A stretch of DNA of 64,000 nt from Streptomyces fodineus (GCF_001735805.1 NZ_CP017248.1:4092001-4156000), one strand, 5' to 3'. Counted from the stretch's first letter, positions 16,408-25,285 are shown. Notes: a model not told the origin generated them from the sequence alone. Numbers and translations: made by a program.

Positions 16408-18480
16408 CTACCGGATGCCCGGCACGCCGTGCTGGGCTCCCTGGAAGTGCTGCTGGTACTGCTGGTCCTGCTGGTCCTGTGAGTACTGCTGGTACTGGTG
16501 ATACGCCGGTACGGCCGTACGGGCGTAGCCTCCGGCCCCGCCGACGGCGTGCCCGGCGAGCGGACCGCCGCTGTGGCGGACGGTGCCCTCGAGGTCGTAC
16601 GCGAAGCTCCCGGCCTGCTGGGCGACCGGCGCGGCCGCTTCGGCGACTCCGGCCGCGAAGGGCCCGGCCTGGCCCCCGACGCCGTGCGCCAGTCCGGCCG
16701 TGCTCCCGCCTACGCCGTCGGCCAGGGGCGAAACGGTCCCCGTGACGGTACCGGCCACGTGGTGCACGGCTCCGGTGGCGGTACCGGCCACGTGGTGCAC
16801 GGCTCCGGTGGCGGTGTCCGCGGTCCGTGCGGCCGTGCCGGTGGCCGTGTCCGTGAGCGGTGCGGTCGCGCCCGTGACCCCGGCCGCGAAGAGCGGCACC
16901 TGGGCGGTCACGCCCTGGGCGAAGGCTCCGGTGCGCGTGGTCACACCGTGCGCGAGCGACGGTACGGCGCCGACGGCACCGTCCGCGAAGGGCCGGACGT
17001 CAGCGGCCACGCCGTGGCCGAGGGCGCCCGTGTCCGCCACGGCCTGCCCGGCGACCGGCACGACCCCGTGCACCGCGCCGGAGGCCACCGGCGGCAGCAC
17101 GGCGTCCGTGGCGTCGTACGAGACCTGTCCGACCAGCCCGCCGGCGTACGCCGTCGCGCCCGCGGCCATCGGCCGTACGTCGCTCACGGCACCCGTGGCG
17201 ACCCCGTGCACCCCGGACACGGCGCCCTGGGCGGTCCCGTACGCACCGGACGCGGCGGCACCTGCCGTCCCGTAGACACCGGGGGTGGTGGCCGCGACGG
17301 TTCCGTACACCCCCGACACGGCGGCCTCGGCGCTCCCGTAGACGCCGGACACGGCACCCTCGGCGACGCCCGGCGTCCCGGAGACCGCGACCCCGGCAAC
17401 CCCGTGCACGGCGGAGCCGGCGTGCTGAACGGTCCCGTACCCGCCCGTCACCGCGTGCCCGGCCGTGCCCGGTACGCCCGTCACCGCCTGGCCGGCCACC
17501 GGCACCACGCCGTTCACCGCCGCGGAGGCCACCGGCGGGACCACGGCGGCGGTCGTCTCCGCCACGACCGGCGTGACCATGCCGGGCACGGCCCGGACCG
17601 TGCCGACGACCCGCTGCTCGGCGCCCGTGGCCGCACCGGTGACATGCGCGGGCACACCCGCGACGGAGGCCTCGGCCACACCGGTCGCCCCGGCGGCCGT
17701 ACCGCGTGCGCCGTCCGCGGCACCGACGGTCCGCCCCTGCGCGCCCGCGACGGTCTGCTGCGCCGTCGTCCGTACGACGCCCTCGACACCCCGCACCTTC
17801 AGACGGGCCGCCGCCTGCGTGGCCTGGAGCTTGGTCTGGGCGGCGGCCAGGACCTCCTCGACCTCGGGGGCGAAGGAGGAGAGCGGACCGAAGAGGTAGT
17901 CGATCTCGTCCTGCGCGGTGCCGTGCGGGATGGCCCGGGAGGCGGTCGGGACGGCCGAGGCGGCCGAGGCTGCGTGCGCCGCCGCGTCGGTGGCGTGGGC
18001 GGTGACGTGCGTGCCGTCGGCCTGGACGCCGACCTGGGCATGCGTCTGCGTCTTGCGGGCCGCCTGAGCACCCCTGACGGCCTCCGCGCCCCGGATCTTC
18101 GCGGCGGCCGGGACCTTGGCCTCGACGTAGCGGCGGGCCTGGTCGGCGGTGCCGGTGGCGGTGGACGCCGTCGAGGTGAGCGAGGTGGAGGAGGCGCCCG
18201 GGGTGGCCGCGGTGGCCGTGCCGGTCAGGCCGGAGGCGGTGTCCGCGACGGTGTTGCGGACGGTGTTCTGGACGCCGGAGACGGTGTCGTGGACGCCGGT
18301 GAGGACGCCGTCGACCGTCCCGGCGACGGTGTCGGTGGCGCCACCGGTCTCGGCGCCCGCGTCCGGTACGGAGACGGAGGTGGCCGACAGCTCATCGGCA
18401 CTGGCGACGGTCGAGCCGAGCGCCCACGCGCCGGTGACCCCGGCGGCTATCACGATCGAACGACGGATGTTCTTGTTCAT
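16408..18480 (-). CDS. Secreted Ala/Gly/Val/Thr-rich repetitive protein
   Basis: I use ATG 18480 (MNKNIRRSIVIAAGVTGAWA), which opens a clear signal peptide ending near ASADE; a TTG 12 bases further up is possible. The mature ~660 residues have very low complexity: runs of GVYGTA, AVSGVYG and ATGAVHHVAGT, three repeats of LPPVASGAVHGVVPVAGQAV, and a Gln/Tyr-rich tail (YHQYQQYSQDQQDQQYQQ). There is one ordered segment near 160-190 (ARRYVEAKVPAAAKIRGAEAV). No enzyme motif is seen. It is probably a surface or matrix protein, possibly adhesive; that is inference from composition. Confidence 0.75.
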   Translation of the reverse strand: MNKNIRRSIVIAAGVTGAWALGSTVASADELSATSVSVPDAGAETGGATDTVAGTVDGVLTGVHDTVSGVQNTVRNTVADTASGLTGTATAATPGASSTSLTSTASTATGTADQARRYVEAKVPAAAKIRGAEAVRGAQAARKTQTHAQVGVQADGTHVTAHATDAAAHAASAASAVPTASRAIPHGTAQDEIDYLFGPLSSFAPEVEEVLAAAQTKLQATQAAARLKVRGVEGVVRTTAQQTVAGAQGRTVGAADGARGTAAGATGVAEASVAGVPAHVTGAATGAEQRVVGTVRAVPGMVTPVVAETTAAVVPPVASAAVNGVVPVAGQAVTGVPGTAGHAVTGGYGTVQHAGSAVHGVAGVAVSGTPGVAEGAVSGVYGSAEAAVSGVYGTVAATTPGVYGTAGAAASGAYGTAQGAVSGVHGVATGAVSDVRPMAAGATAYAGGLVGQVSYDATDAVLPPVASGAVHGVVPVAGQAVADTGALGHGVAADVRPFADGAVGAVPSLAHGVTTRTGAFAQGVTAQVPLFAAGVTGATAPLTDTATGTAARTADTATGAVHHVAGTATGAVHHVAGTVTGTVSPLADGVGGSTAGLAHGVGGQAGPFAAGVAEAAAPVAQQAGSFAYDLEGTVRHSGGPLAGHAVGGAGGYARTAVPAYHQYQQYSQDQQDQQYQQHFQGAQHGVPGIR
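16747..16812. repeat. Two-copy 33-bp tandem repeat inside the secreted protein gene
   Basis: Units 16747-16779 and 16780-16812 are identical or nearly so and encode the duplicated ATGAVHHVAGT segment. This is a likely site of copy-number change by slippage. Confidence 0.75.
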
Positions 18481-18524
18481 TACGTGCGTCAAGTCCTTTG
18501 AAAATGGCAGGAAACGGCCGGAAT

Positions 18525-18642
18525 CGACTGAATCAGTCGGAATCAGCTGGGGTTTCCGTCCGGAGACCGCTGAACACCGATCGCGCCGAACATCGATCGC
18601 GGTGAACGCCGGTCGCGATGAACGCCGATCGCAATGAACGCT
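18525..18642. repeat. 16-bp iteron array (four copies) and a 15-bp inverted repeat upstream of the secreted protein gene
   Basis: Units start at 18572, 18588, 18604 and 18620, with a partial fifth at 18636. The consensus is close to GAACNCCGATCGCGNT, and each unit holds a GATCGC or CGATCG core. Nearer to the gene is CGACTG-aat-CAGTCG (18525-18539). Both lie in the 273-base gap upstream of the start at 18480 and are candidate regulator-binding sites. The rest of the gap (18643-18753) is unremarkable. Confidence 0.65.
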
Positions 18643-18753
18643 TCGGCGGCTGACAGCGCTCGACGGCGCTGATCGCTGGAGGGTCCGGACGGGCGGGCAG
18701 ACCTGTTCCGCCCCCGCGCGGCAGGTCCGTAGCGGGGAGGTCGGCCCTGCTGC

Positions 18754-19713
18754 CTAGCCGGGGAAGACGGGGATGTCCCGGTGCCGTTCCCGGGTGCCGG
18801 GCACGTCGACGCGCGCGGTGGCGCCGGGAGCGAGCCTCAGCGGCGCCCGGCCGTCGAGGGTGACGGCGTACGCGTCACCGTGGCGGGACGCACTGCCGTC
18901 GGCGGCCTGCTTGCCCAGCACACCGTCCGGGTCTCCGGCGGGCGCGGGCCGACCGGGGACACCCACACCGAGGGCGCCGCGGTCCGCGAAGATGCGTGCC
19001 ATGAGCTGCGGCACGGGGGTGAACTCCGGGCCGTACGCCGCGTTCGGCGCCGGTGCGCCAACGGCCGTCCCACGGTCCTGGGCGTGGGCGCGGACGTGCC
19101 GCTGCCGCTCCTTCTGCTCCGCCGGGGCGGGCGTCGCCGTACCGCCGTGCCCCTGCGGCTGGGGCGCCGCGGACTTCGGCTCCGGCGGCAGGGGTGCGGA
19201 TACGTCCGGGACTTGGGGCAGGCCGGGCAGGGGCAGGGCGGGTGCCGAGGTCTTGGGCTTGTCGACGCCTTGGGCGGTCGCGGCCTCCAGGACCCGGGAC
19301 ACCGCGGTCACCGTGTCTCGTAGGGGGGTGACGGCCCGTGCCGCGCCGATCTCCTGCACGGGGGTGACAGCCCGTGCGCCGAGCTCCTGCCCGGCGGTGA
19401 CGGCCCTCGGCGAGGAGCCATTCACGGCCCGTGTGCCGAGCATGTGCGCGGGGGCGGCGAACCGCTCGGTGACCGTGCGGACCGCCGGGACCGGGGCCTC
19501 ATGCGCCGCCGTCCCACCGGGCCGCGCCGAAGTCACCTTCGCCGGCACCGGGGTTCCGTCGGCCGCGTGCGCCTGTTCGCCGCAGAGGAAGCCCAGCGCG
19601 AACAGTCCGCCCACCAGCAGCACCAGTTGGAGCGCACGCCGCCCGGCCGCCGTGCGCAGCACGCGCACGGTGGGACCAAGGAGGGCTGCTGGGAAGGTCA
19701 AGGAGCTGAACAT
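18754..19713 (-). CDS. Hypothetical secreted or membrane-anchored Pro/Ala-rich protein
   Basis: This 319-residue protein starts at ATG 19713. The N-terminus has a basic stretch and a membrane or signal helix (ALQLVLLVGGLFALGFLCG, then EQAHAADG). The middle is Pro/Ala/Thr-rich with repeated ARAVTP segments (RAVTAGQELGARAVTPVQE, then GAARAVTPLRDTV). The C-terminal third (GPEFTPVPQLMARIFADRG, then DAYAVTLDGRAPLRLAPGATARVDVPGT) may fold. No known domain is recognised. It lies downstream of the VWA gene on the same strand, separated by the polypurine tract, and may be its own unit. Confidence 0.65.
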   Translation of the reverse strand: MFSSLTFPAALLGPTVRVLRTAAGRRALQLVLLVGGLFALGFLCGEQAHAADGTPVPAKVTSARPGGTAAHEAPVPAVRTVTERFAAPAHMLGTRAVNGSSPRAVTAGQELGARAVTPVQEIGAARAVTPLRDTVTAVSRVLEAATAQGVDKPKTSAPALPLPGLPQVPDVSAPLPPEPKSAAPQPQGHGGTATPAPAEQKERQRHVRAHAQDRGTAVGAPAPNAAYGPEFTPVPQLMARIFADRGALGVGVPGRPAPAGDPDGVLGKQAADGSASRHGDAYAVTLDGRAPLRLAPGATARVDVPGTRERHRDIPVFPG

Positions 19714-19805
19714 CCTCGGTTCGTTCGGCAGGACACGGGCTCCGCCGATCCTCGCACGGCCCGCCCGAGACCGCGCAACCCCCCTGTTACCAATGGGTAG
19801 CCATA

Positions 19806-19887
19806 TCCCTTTTCCCTCCTCTTCCTTCCTCCTCTTCCGTCCTCCTCTTCCTTCCTCTTTTTCCTTCCTCTTTTTCCTTCCTCTTTC
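19806..19887. repeat. 82-base polypyrimidine/polypurine tract
   Basis: The plus strand is C/T only from 19806 to 19887 except for one G at 19839. It is built from CTTCCTTCCT-like and TTTTTCCTTCCTC units, the latter repeated at 10-13 base spacing. It fills the gap between the VWA gene stop and the start of the 18754-19713 gene (transcribed strand pyrimidine-rich, mRNA-like strand purine-rich). Such tracts can form triplex DNA. In a ~72% G+C chromosome this is a compositional outlier. Confidence 0.8.
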
Positions 19888-19897
19888 GTGTCCGGCG

Positions 19898-21076
19898 TCA
19901 CACGGTGTCGGGTATCGGCAGCGGCCTCTTCTCCAGTGCCGCGGCCATGACCTCGGGGAACAGATCGGGCGTACAGGCGAAGGCCGGTGCGCCGAGCGCG
20001 GCGAGCGCCGCCGCATGCTCCCGGTCGTAGGCGGGAGCGCCCTCGTCCGACAGCGCGAGCAGTGCCACGAACTGCACCCCGGCCGCCTTCATCGCCGCGA
20101 CCCGCTTGAGCATCTCGTCGCGTATGCCGCCCTCGTAGAGGTCGCTGATCAGCACGACCACGGTCTCGGCGGGCCGGGTGATCTGGGACTGGCCGTAGGC
20201 GAGCGCCCGGTTGATGTCCGTGCCGCCGCCGAGCCGGGTGCCGAAGAGGACGTCGACCGGGTCGTCCAGCTGGTCGGTGAGGTCGACCACCGCGGTGTCG
20301 AAGACGACCAGCCGGGTGCTGATCGACCGCATGGAGGCGAGGACCGCGCCGAACACTGACGCGTAGACCACGGAGGCGGCCATGGAACCGGACTGGTCGA
20401 TGCAGAGGACGACCTCCTTCTTCACGGACTGCGCTGCCCGCCCGTAGCCGATGAGCCGTTCCGGTACCACCGTGCGGTACTCGGGCAGGTAGTGCTTGAG
20501 GTTGGCCGCGATGGTGCGGTTCCAGTCGATGTCGTGGTGGCGCGGGCGGCTGATCCGCGCGCTGCGGTCGAGGGCGCCGGTGAGGGTGGCCCGGGTACGG
20601 TTCGCCAGCCGCTTCTCCAGATCCTCGACGACCTTGCGCACGACCGCGCGTGCCGTCTCCTTCGTCGTCTCGGGCATCGCCTTGTTCAGCGAGAGCAGTG
20701 TGCCGACCAGATGCACGTCCGCCTCCACCGCTTCCAGCATCTCCGGCTCCAGCAGCAGTGCGGCGAGGCCGAGCCGTTCGATGGCGTCGCGCTGCATGAC
20801 CTGCACGACGGAGGACGGGAAGTATGTGCGGATGTCGCCGAGCCAGCGCGCCACCGACGGCGCCGAGGCACCGAGCCCCGCCGAACGGTCCCGCCCCGCC
20901 TGCGGCTTGTCCCCCTTGCCGTAGACCGCGGCGAGCGTGCCGTCCATCGCCGCGTCCCGACCGGACAGCGCACACCCGGTGCCGTCGGCCTGTTCACCAC
21001 CGAGCACCAGCCGCCAGCGCCGCAACCGCTCCCGCACCGGATCCCCGGCGCCCATCATCACCGACTCGGTCACCAT
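19898..21076 (-). CDS. VWA domain protein (CoxE/MoxR-partner type)
   Basis: The 392-residue protein starts at ATG 21076. The first ~190 residues are helical (VARWLGDIRTYFPSSVVQV, then WNRTIAANLKHYLPEYRTV). The C-terminal VWA fold has the MIDAS motif DQSGSMAAS near 225, then GGGTDINRAL and LISDLYEG for the remaining metal ligands. VWA proteins of this type work with MoxR AAA ATPases as metal- or substrate-linked chaperone pairs. Its start overlaps the DUF5682 stop by 7 bases, so it is the last gene of the MoxR-DUF5682-VWA operon. Confidence 0.9.
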   Translation of the reverse strand: MVTESVMMGAGDPVRERLRRWRLVLGGEQADGTGCALSGRDAAMDGTLAAVYGKGDKPQAGRDRSAGLGASAPSVARWLGDIRTYFPSSVVQVMQRDAIERLGLAALLLEPEMLEAVEADVHLVGTLLSLNKAMPETTKETARAVVRKVVEDLEKRLANRTRATLTGALDRSARISRPRHHDIDWNRTIAANLKHYLPEYRTVVPERLIGYGRAAQSVKKEVVLCIDQSGSMAASVVYASVFGAVLASMRSISTRLVVFDTAVVDLTDQLDDPVDVLFGTRLGGGTDINRALAYGQSQITRPAETVVVLISDLYEGGIRDEMLKRVAAMKAAGVQFVALLALSDEGAPAYDREHAAALAALGAPAFACTPDLFPEVMAAALEKRPLPIPDTV

Positions 21077-24027
21077 GTCCCCACCCCCGCAAGGCTGTTG
21101 TCGTCCGTTGGGTCGCCGCAGACCGCGGCCGACTCGACCGTCCCCACGCCGACCGGACCACTCCAGGCTGGGTCGCGCTCGGTCGCCCCTGACTCCGGCT
21201 TCTGCCACGCGGACGCCTGACGCCCGGCGAGGCCCCTGTGGACCGAGGCACACTCGGCCTGGTCCCGGTCGGCCCTCCCCGCCCCGGCCAGCCCCGCCTC
21301 GGCCGCTCCCCCCTCGGCCGGCCCTGGCACAGGCTCCTGCAGCGCGAACGCCCGGCGCCCGATCGGGTCACTCTCGACCAGGACACAGTCGACCGGCCCT
21401 GCCATGGCCGACCCCGTCACGGCCGCCCTTGGCTCAGGCTTCTGCCGGACGACCGTCTGACGCCCGGCGGGGCCCCTGTGGACCGAGGCGCAGTCGGCCT
21501 GGTCCCGGTCGGCCTGGTCCTCCAGTCCGAGCAGGAGGCGCAGTACCGGCAGCACGGCGTCGGCGCGGTCGGTGTCCGGCTCGGTCGCGAAGCCGGGGGG
21601 CACGACTCCGTGGGCGGTCCGGCCGGCCGCGCGGTCTGCCGGTCCGCGCCGGACCAGTTCGCCGAGCGTTCTGCGCACCCCCGGCTCATACGCCGCGAAC
21701 GTGCGGCGCAGCAGCGGCAGTACGTCCGTGAACGCCTCCGCCGTCACCCCCGTCAGCCAGCCGTCCACCAGGCCGAGCAGCCGCTCGTCGTGCACCAGCA
21801 GCAGTCCGCCTCCGCCGCCGACGAAGCCCTCGATCCAGGCGGCCGCGTCGGAGGGCGGCGTACCGGGCGACAGCGCCAGCCCCATCAGCCGCGCCGCCTC
21901 CTCGGCCCCCAACTCACCGTCGTCCAGCAGCAATCGCACCGCCCGCCCCCGAAGCACGCCGGGCACGCTGTCACGCACGGACAAGGTCCGCAGCACGGCC
22001 CGCCAGCGGTCACGCAGATCGCCTTGTCCGGCACCGGTGCCGGCACGGCCACCCGCGCCGGCACTCACCGCGGCACCGGCACGCTCTCCGCCGCCTGCGT
22101 CCCGGCCGGGGCCGGTGGCACCAGCACCAGCACCAGCACCAGCTCCGGCATCGGCATCCGCACCGCCCTGGCCGGCAACACCCGTGCCCGCACCGGCAGC
22201 CGCAGCCGCCCCGGCCGACGTCTCCGCCAGCAACCCCACCGCCGTATGCACGGCGTCCACATGCCCGCGCATCTCCTCCGCCGCGTCCGTGTCGAGTGCC
22301 GCGCACGCCGGGGGCAGTCCGACGAAGACGCGTTCGGCGAGGCCCGCGGCGACGCCGGCCAGCGCGCCGGTGTCGGTGCCGCGCACATCGCCGTAGCGCA
22401 GGGAGCGGACCAGGGCGGGCAGGGCCTGGGCGAGATGGCCGACGTCCGCGTCGAGCGCGGCCCGGTCGGTGAGCACCCGCATGACGACCGGCAGGGCGTC
22501 CGGCAGACCGGCCAGCAGGCACTGCTCGGCGAGCGCGGTGACGTCGGCGAGGGTGCGCGCGGCCGTCGCGTCCGCCTCGGCCTTGGCCCGTGCCGCGGCC
22601 GGCACGGTCGTCCCCCACACGCCCGCCTCGGCGACCCGCACCGACAGCTCCGGCTCCCACCGCAGCCGCCAGGTCTCCCGGAACGTGCCCGTGCTCCCCC
22701 GCGACCGCGCGGGCTCGCCCCAGCCGACGCCGAGCAGCCGCAGCCGGTGCAGCAGCCTGCTGCGGCCGGCGTCGGTGTCGCCCCGCAGGTCCAGCTCCAG
22801 TTCGCGCTCCAGCGCCTCCGGCTTGAGCCGCAGCGAACGCTGCTGCCGGGCCAGGTCCCGCTGGAGCGGCACCGCCGGCGCCGACTCCGGGACCTCGCCG
22901 AGGACGTCCCCGACCACCAGCCGGTCGTGCACCAGCGCCAGTGGCACGTCCGAGCCGTCGCCCATCACCGCGCGCACGGCGTCGGTGGTCTCGCTCAGTC
23001 CGGGCAGCGGACGGCCGCGCAGCGCCGCCAGGGTCTCGGCGAGCCGGACGGCCTCGATGACGTGGGCGGAGGACACGATCCGGTCCTCCTCGCGCAGCAG
23101 CCGCGCCACCCTGGTCAGCCATCGCTCGACCGGCCGGTCGGGGGCGTGGAACAGATGGCCGTACCAGCCCGGCGAGTCGATGCCCGCGCCGTACCCGCTG
23201 GACCGGGCCAGCCTGCGGTGGGTCCAGGGCACCCAGGTCAGGTCGGTCTTGACCCTGGGCAGCCCCTTCAGCAGGGATCGGTCGGCGGTGACGGTGGTCT
23301 TCTCGCGCAGCGCGGGCACATGCCAGGCCCCGCAGACCACGGCCAGCTCGTCCCCGAACTCCTTGCGTGCCGCGCGCAGCCGGAGCCGCATGTGCGCCTC
23401 GCGGACGAGGTCCCGGGCGTGCCCACCGTCGCCGTACCGCTCGCGGAGTGCGCCCATGGCCTCCTCCAGGGCGGCGAACGGCGCGAACGGGTCCCGCTCC
23501 CCCGGCCCCCGGTGCTCGACGACGTCCTCCCACCAACGCTCGGGATCGTCGTATCCGGCGGTCTCGGCGAGGACGGCGAGCGGGTCGACGCGAACCTGCT
23601 CCCGGGATTCCGCCTCCTTCTCCTTCTCCTTCTCCTCCCCCTTTTCGTTCTCTGCATCCTTCTCTTCCTCCTCCCAGGCGAGCGTGTGCGCGGCCGGCAG
23701 GTCGATGAAGTGGGCCGGGACGTCGTGCTCCAGGGCCCAGCGGATCGCCACCCATTCGGGGCTGAACCCGGCGAACGGCCAGAACGCCGAACGGCCTGGC
23801 TCGTCCACGGCATGGGCGAGCAGGGCGACCGGGGGCCGGAGATCCGGGTCGGCGGCCAGCGGGATCAGTGCGTCGGCCTCGGGCGGGCCCTCGATCAGGA
23901 CAGCGGCGGGCCGGGCGGCGTTCAGGGCCGTGCGCACCGCGCGGGCGGAGCCGGGACCGTGGTGCCGCACGCCCAGCAGAAGCGGCCCGGAATCATAGGC
24001 CTTGGGCCAGCGGGTGTCGTCGGTCAT
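21070..24027 (-). CDS. DUF5682 family protein
   Basis: The 985-residue protein starts at ATG 24027, overlapping the MoxR stop (ATGA). The N-terminus GPLLLGVRHHGPGSARAV, then AVLIEGPPEADALIPL is the DUF5682 hallmark, resembling the TraB/PrgY-like His/Glu fold (GVRHHGPGS, then EGPPE, and later VVCGAWHVPAL with a His). Inserted low-complexity parts are a Glu/Lys linker near 150 (EEEEKDAENEKGEEKEKEKE) and an Ala/Gly linker near 640. The C-terminal ~110 residues contain repeats of RDQA-x-CASVHRG. The biochemical role is unknown; it is always found with MoxR-VWA genes in my recollection. Confidence 0.88.
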   Translation of the reverse strand: MTDDTRWPKAYDSGPLLLGVRHHGPGSARAVRTALNAARPAAVLIEGPPEADALIPLAADPDLRPPVALLAHAVDEPGRSAFWPFAGFSPEWVAIRWALEHDVPAHFIDLPAAHTLAWEEEEKDAENEKGEEKEKEKEAESREQVRVDPLAVLAETAGYDDPERWWEDVVEHRGPGERDPFAPFAALEEAMGALRERYGDGGHARDLVREAHMRLRLRAARKEFGDELAVVCGAWHVPALREKTTVTADRSLLKGLPRVKTDLTWVPWTHRRLARSSGYGAGIDSPGWYGHLFHAPDRPVERWLTRVARLLREEDRIVSSAHVIEAVRLAETLAALRGRPLPGLSETTDAVRAVMGDGSDVPLALVHDRLVVGDVLGEVPESAPAVPLQRDLARQQRSLRLKPEALERELELDLRGDTDAGRSRLLHRLRLLGVGWGEPARSRGSTGTFRETWRLRWEPELSVRVAEAGVWGTTVPAAARAKAEADATAARTLADVTALAEQCLLAGLPDALPVVMRVLTDRAALDADVGHLAQALPALVRSLRYGDVRGTDTGALAGVAAGLAERVFVGLPPACAALDTDAAEEMRGHVDAVHTAVGLLAETSAGAAAAAGAGTGVAGQGGADADAGAGAGAGAGATGPGRDAGGGERAGAAVSAGAGGRAGTGAGQGDLRDRWRAVLRTLSVRDSVPGVLRGRAVRLLLDDGELGAEEAARLMGLALSPGTPPSDAAAWIEGFVGGGGGLLLVHDERLLGLVDGWLTGVTAEAFTDVLPLLRRTFAAYEPGVRRTLGELVRRGPADRAAGRTAHGVVPPGFATEPDTDRADAVLPVLRLLLGLEDQADRDQADCASVHRGPAGRQTVVRQKPEPRAAVTGSAMAGPVDCVLVESDPIGRRAFALQEPVPGPAEGGAAEAGLAGAGRADRDQAECASVHRGLAGRQASAWQKPESGATERDPAWSGPVGVGTVESAAVCGDPTDDNSLAGVGTW
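21197..21514. repeat. ~78-bp direct repeats in the 3' end of the DUF5682 gene
   Basis: Copies at 21197-21274 and 21437-21514 are about 85% identical and exactly 240 bases apart. A more diverged partial copy begins near 21332. They encode the repeated tail motif DRDQADCASVHRGPAGRQ versus DRDQAECASVHRGLAGRQ. Confidence 0.7.
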
Positions 24028-25172
24028 GCGCCGACCTCCCGGCACGCGCGGTAGAAGTCCGTCCAGCCCTCGCGCTCGCGGACGACGGTCTCCAGATATT
24101 CCTGCCAGACGACCCGGTCGGCCGCCGGGTCGCGCACGACCGCGCCGAGGATGCCGGCGGCGACATCGCCCGGGCGCAGCACGCCGTCGCCGAAGTGCGT
24201 GGACAGCGCCAGACCGTTGGTGACGACGGAGATCGCCTCGGCCGTGGACAGCGTGCCGCTGGGCGACTTCAGCTTCGTGCGGCCGTCGGCGGTGATGCCG
24301 TCGCGCAGCTCGCGGAAGACGGTCACGACCCGGCGGATCTCCTCGATGCCGTCGGGCGCGGCCGGCAGGTCGAGGGAGCGGCCGATCTGCTCGACCCGGC
24401 GGGTGACGATGTCGACCTCGGCGTCGGCGCTCTCCGGCAGCGGCAGCACCACGGTGTTGAAGCGGCGACGCAGCGCGCTGGACAGCTCGTTGACCCCTCT
24501 GTCCCGGTCGTTGGCGGTGGCGATGAGATTGAACCCGCGGACCGCCTGGACCTCCTGACCCAGCTCGGGGACGGGCAGGGTCTTCTCGGACAGGATCGTG
24601 ATCAGCGTGTCCTGGACATCGGCCGGGATTCGGGTCAGCTCTTCCACGCGGGCCGTCATGCCCTCGGCCATGGCGCGCATGACGGGGCTGGGCACGAGGG
24701 CGTCGCGGCTCGGGCCGTGCGCGAGCAGCTGCGCGTAGTTCCAGCCGTACCGGATCGCCTCCTCCGGGGTGCCGGCGGTGCCCTGCACCAGCAGGGTGGA
24801 GTCGCCGCTGACCGCCGCCGCCAGGTGCTCCGACACCCAGGTCTTGGCGGTGCCGGGCACGCCGAGCAGGAGCAGGGCGCGGTCGGTGGCGAGTGTGGTG
24901 ACGGCGACCTCGATGATCCGGCGCGGGCCCACGTACTTGGGTGTGATCACCGTGCCGTCCGGCAGGGTGCCGCCGAGCAGATACGTCGCCACCGCCCACG
25001 GCGACAGCTTCCAGCGGGCCGGGCGCGGGCGGTCGTCCTGTGCGGCGAGTGCGGTGAGTTCGGCGGCGAAGGTGTGCTCGGCGTGCGGTCGGAGCGCCTG
25101 CGCGCTCTCGCTGTTGCTCGGTTGGGCGGTCGTCGGTCGCACGGACGCGGATGTGGCAGGCATGGCAGACAT
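24024..25172 (-). CDS. MoxR-family AAA+ ATPase
   Basis: The 382-residue ATPase starts at ATG 25172, with GGAGGGG 9 bases upstream; this fits the predicted transcription start near 25210, which would exclude longer forms. Walker A is GVPGTAKT. The sensor region is FNLIATANDRDRGVNEL, followed by the arginine finger stretch SSALRRRFNTVVLPLPE. A C-terminal lid domain ends at YRACREVGA. MoxR ATPases act with VWA proteins as chaperones, and both a VWA gene and DUF5682 follow in tight overlap. It is the first gene of an operon predicted to be DNA-damage-induced. Confidence 0.93.
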   Translation of the reverse strand: MSAMPATSASVRPTTAQPSNSESAQALRPHAEHTFAAELTALAAQDDRPRPARWKLSPWAVATYLLGGTLPDGTVITPKYVGPRRIIEVAVTTLATDRALLLLGVPGTAKTWVSEHLAAAVSGDSTLLVQGTAGTPEEAIRYGWNYAQLLAHGPSRDALVPSPVMRAMAEGMTARVEELTRIPADVQDTLITILSEKTLPVPELGQEVQAVRGFNLIATANDRDRGVNELSSALRRRFNTVVLPLPESADAEVDIVTRRVEQIGRSLDLPAAPDGIEEIRRVVTVFRELRDGITADGRTKLKSPSGTLSTAEAISVVTNGLALSTHFGDGVLRPGDVAAGILGAVVRDPAADRVVWQEYLETVVREREGWTDFYRACREVGA

Positions 25173-25216
25173 GGCTGAGGCCCCCTCCAGCTCGGCCGGT
25201 TCGGATCTGGCATCCA

Positions 25217-25239
25217 CCGTGCACCACGCCACTGACAAT
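25217..25239 (-). promoter_or_regulatory. Near-consensus PafBC-type (RecA-independent DNA damage) promoter for the MoxR operon
   Basis: On the minus strand TTGTCAGTG (25239-25231) is followed by 8 bases and CACGGT (25222-25217). The published actinobacterial motif is TTGTCRGTG-N8-TAnnnT, so only the first base of the -10 element differs. Transcription would begin near 25210, about 40 bases before the MoxR ATG. Confidence 0.65.
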
Positions 25240-25285
25240 CGCTCTGGCCTGCACAAACGCCCGCTCCGGGTCGATTGTCAGTGGC
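25229..25285. repeat. 14-bp perfect inverted repeat formed by the two divergent damage promoters
   Basis: GCCACTGACAATCG (25229-25242) is exactly complementary to CGATTGTCAGTGGC (25272-25285), with a 29-base spacer. Each arm contains the TTGTCAGTG recognition element of one divergent promoter. Confidence 0.85.

Noticed and set aside
16498..18501. Long plus-strand open frame opposite the secreted repetitive protein.
   Set aside because: No signal, no ribosome site and Arg/Gly/Asp-rich translation typical of antisense in G+C-rich DNA. The minus strand has a clear signal peptide.
18572..18642. 16-bp iterons as a replication or partition origin.
   Set aside because: No rep, par or DnaA boxes nearby, and the region is inside a chromosomal housekeeping neighbourhood.
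21070..25254. One continuous minus-strand open frame of nearly 1,400 codons, as if MoxR and DUF5682 were fused.
   Set aside because: Upstream of 24027 this frame is only the shadow of the MoxR gene (Arg/His-rich translation). MoxR is in another frame with all motifs, and a normal ATGA overlap joins the two genes.
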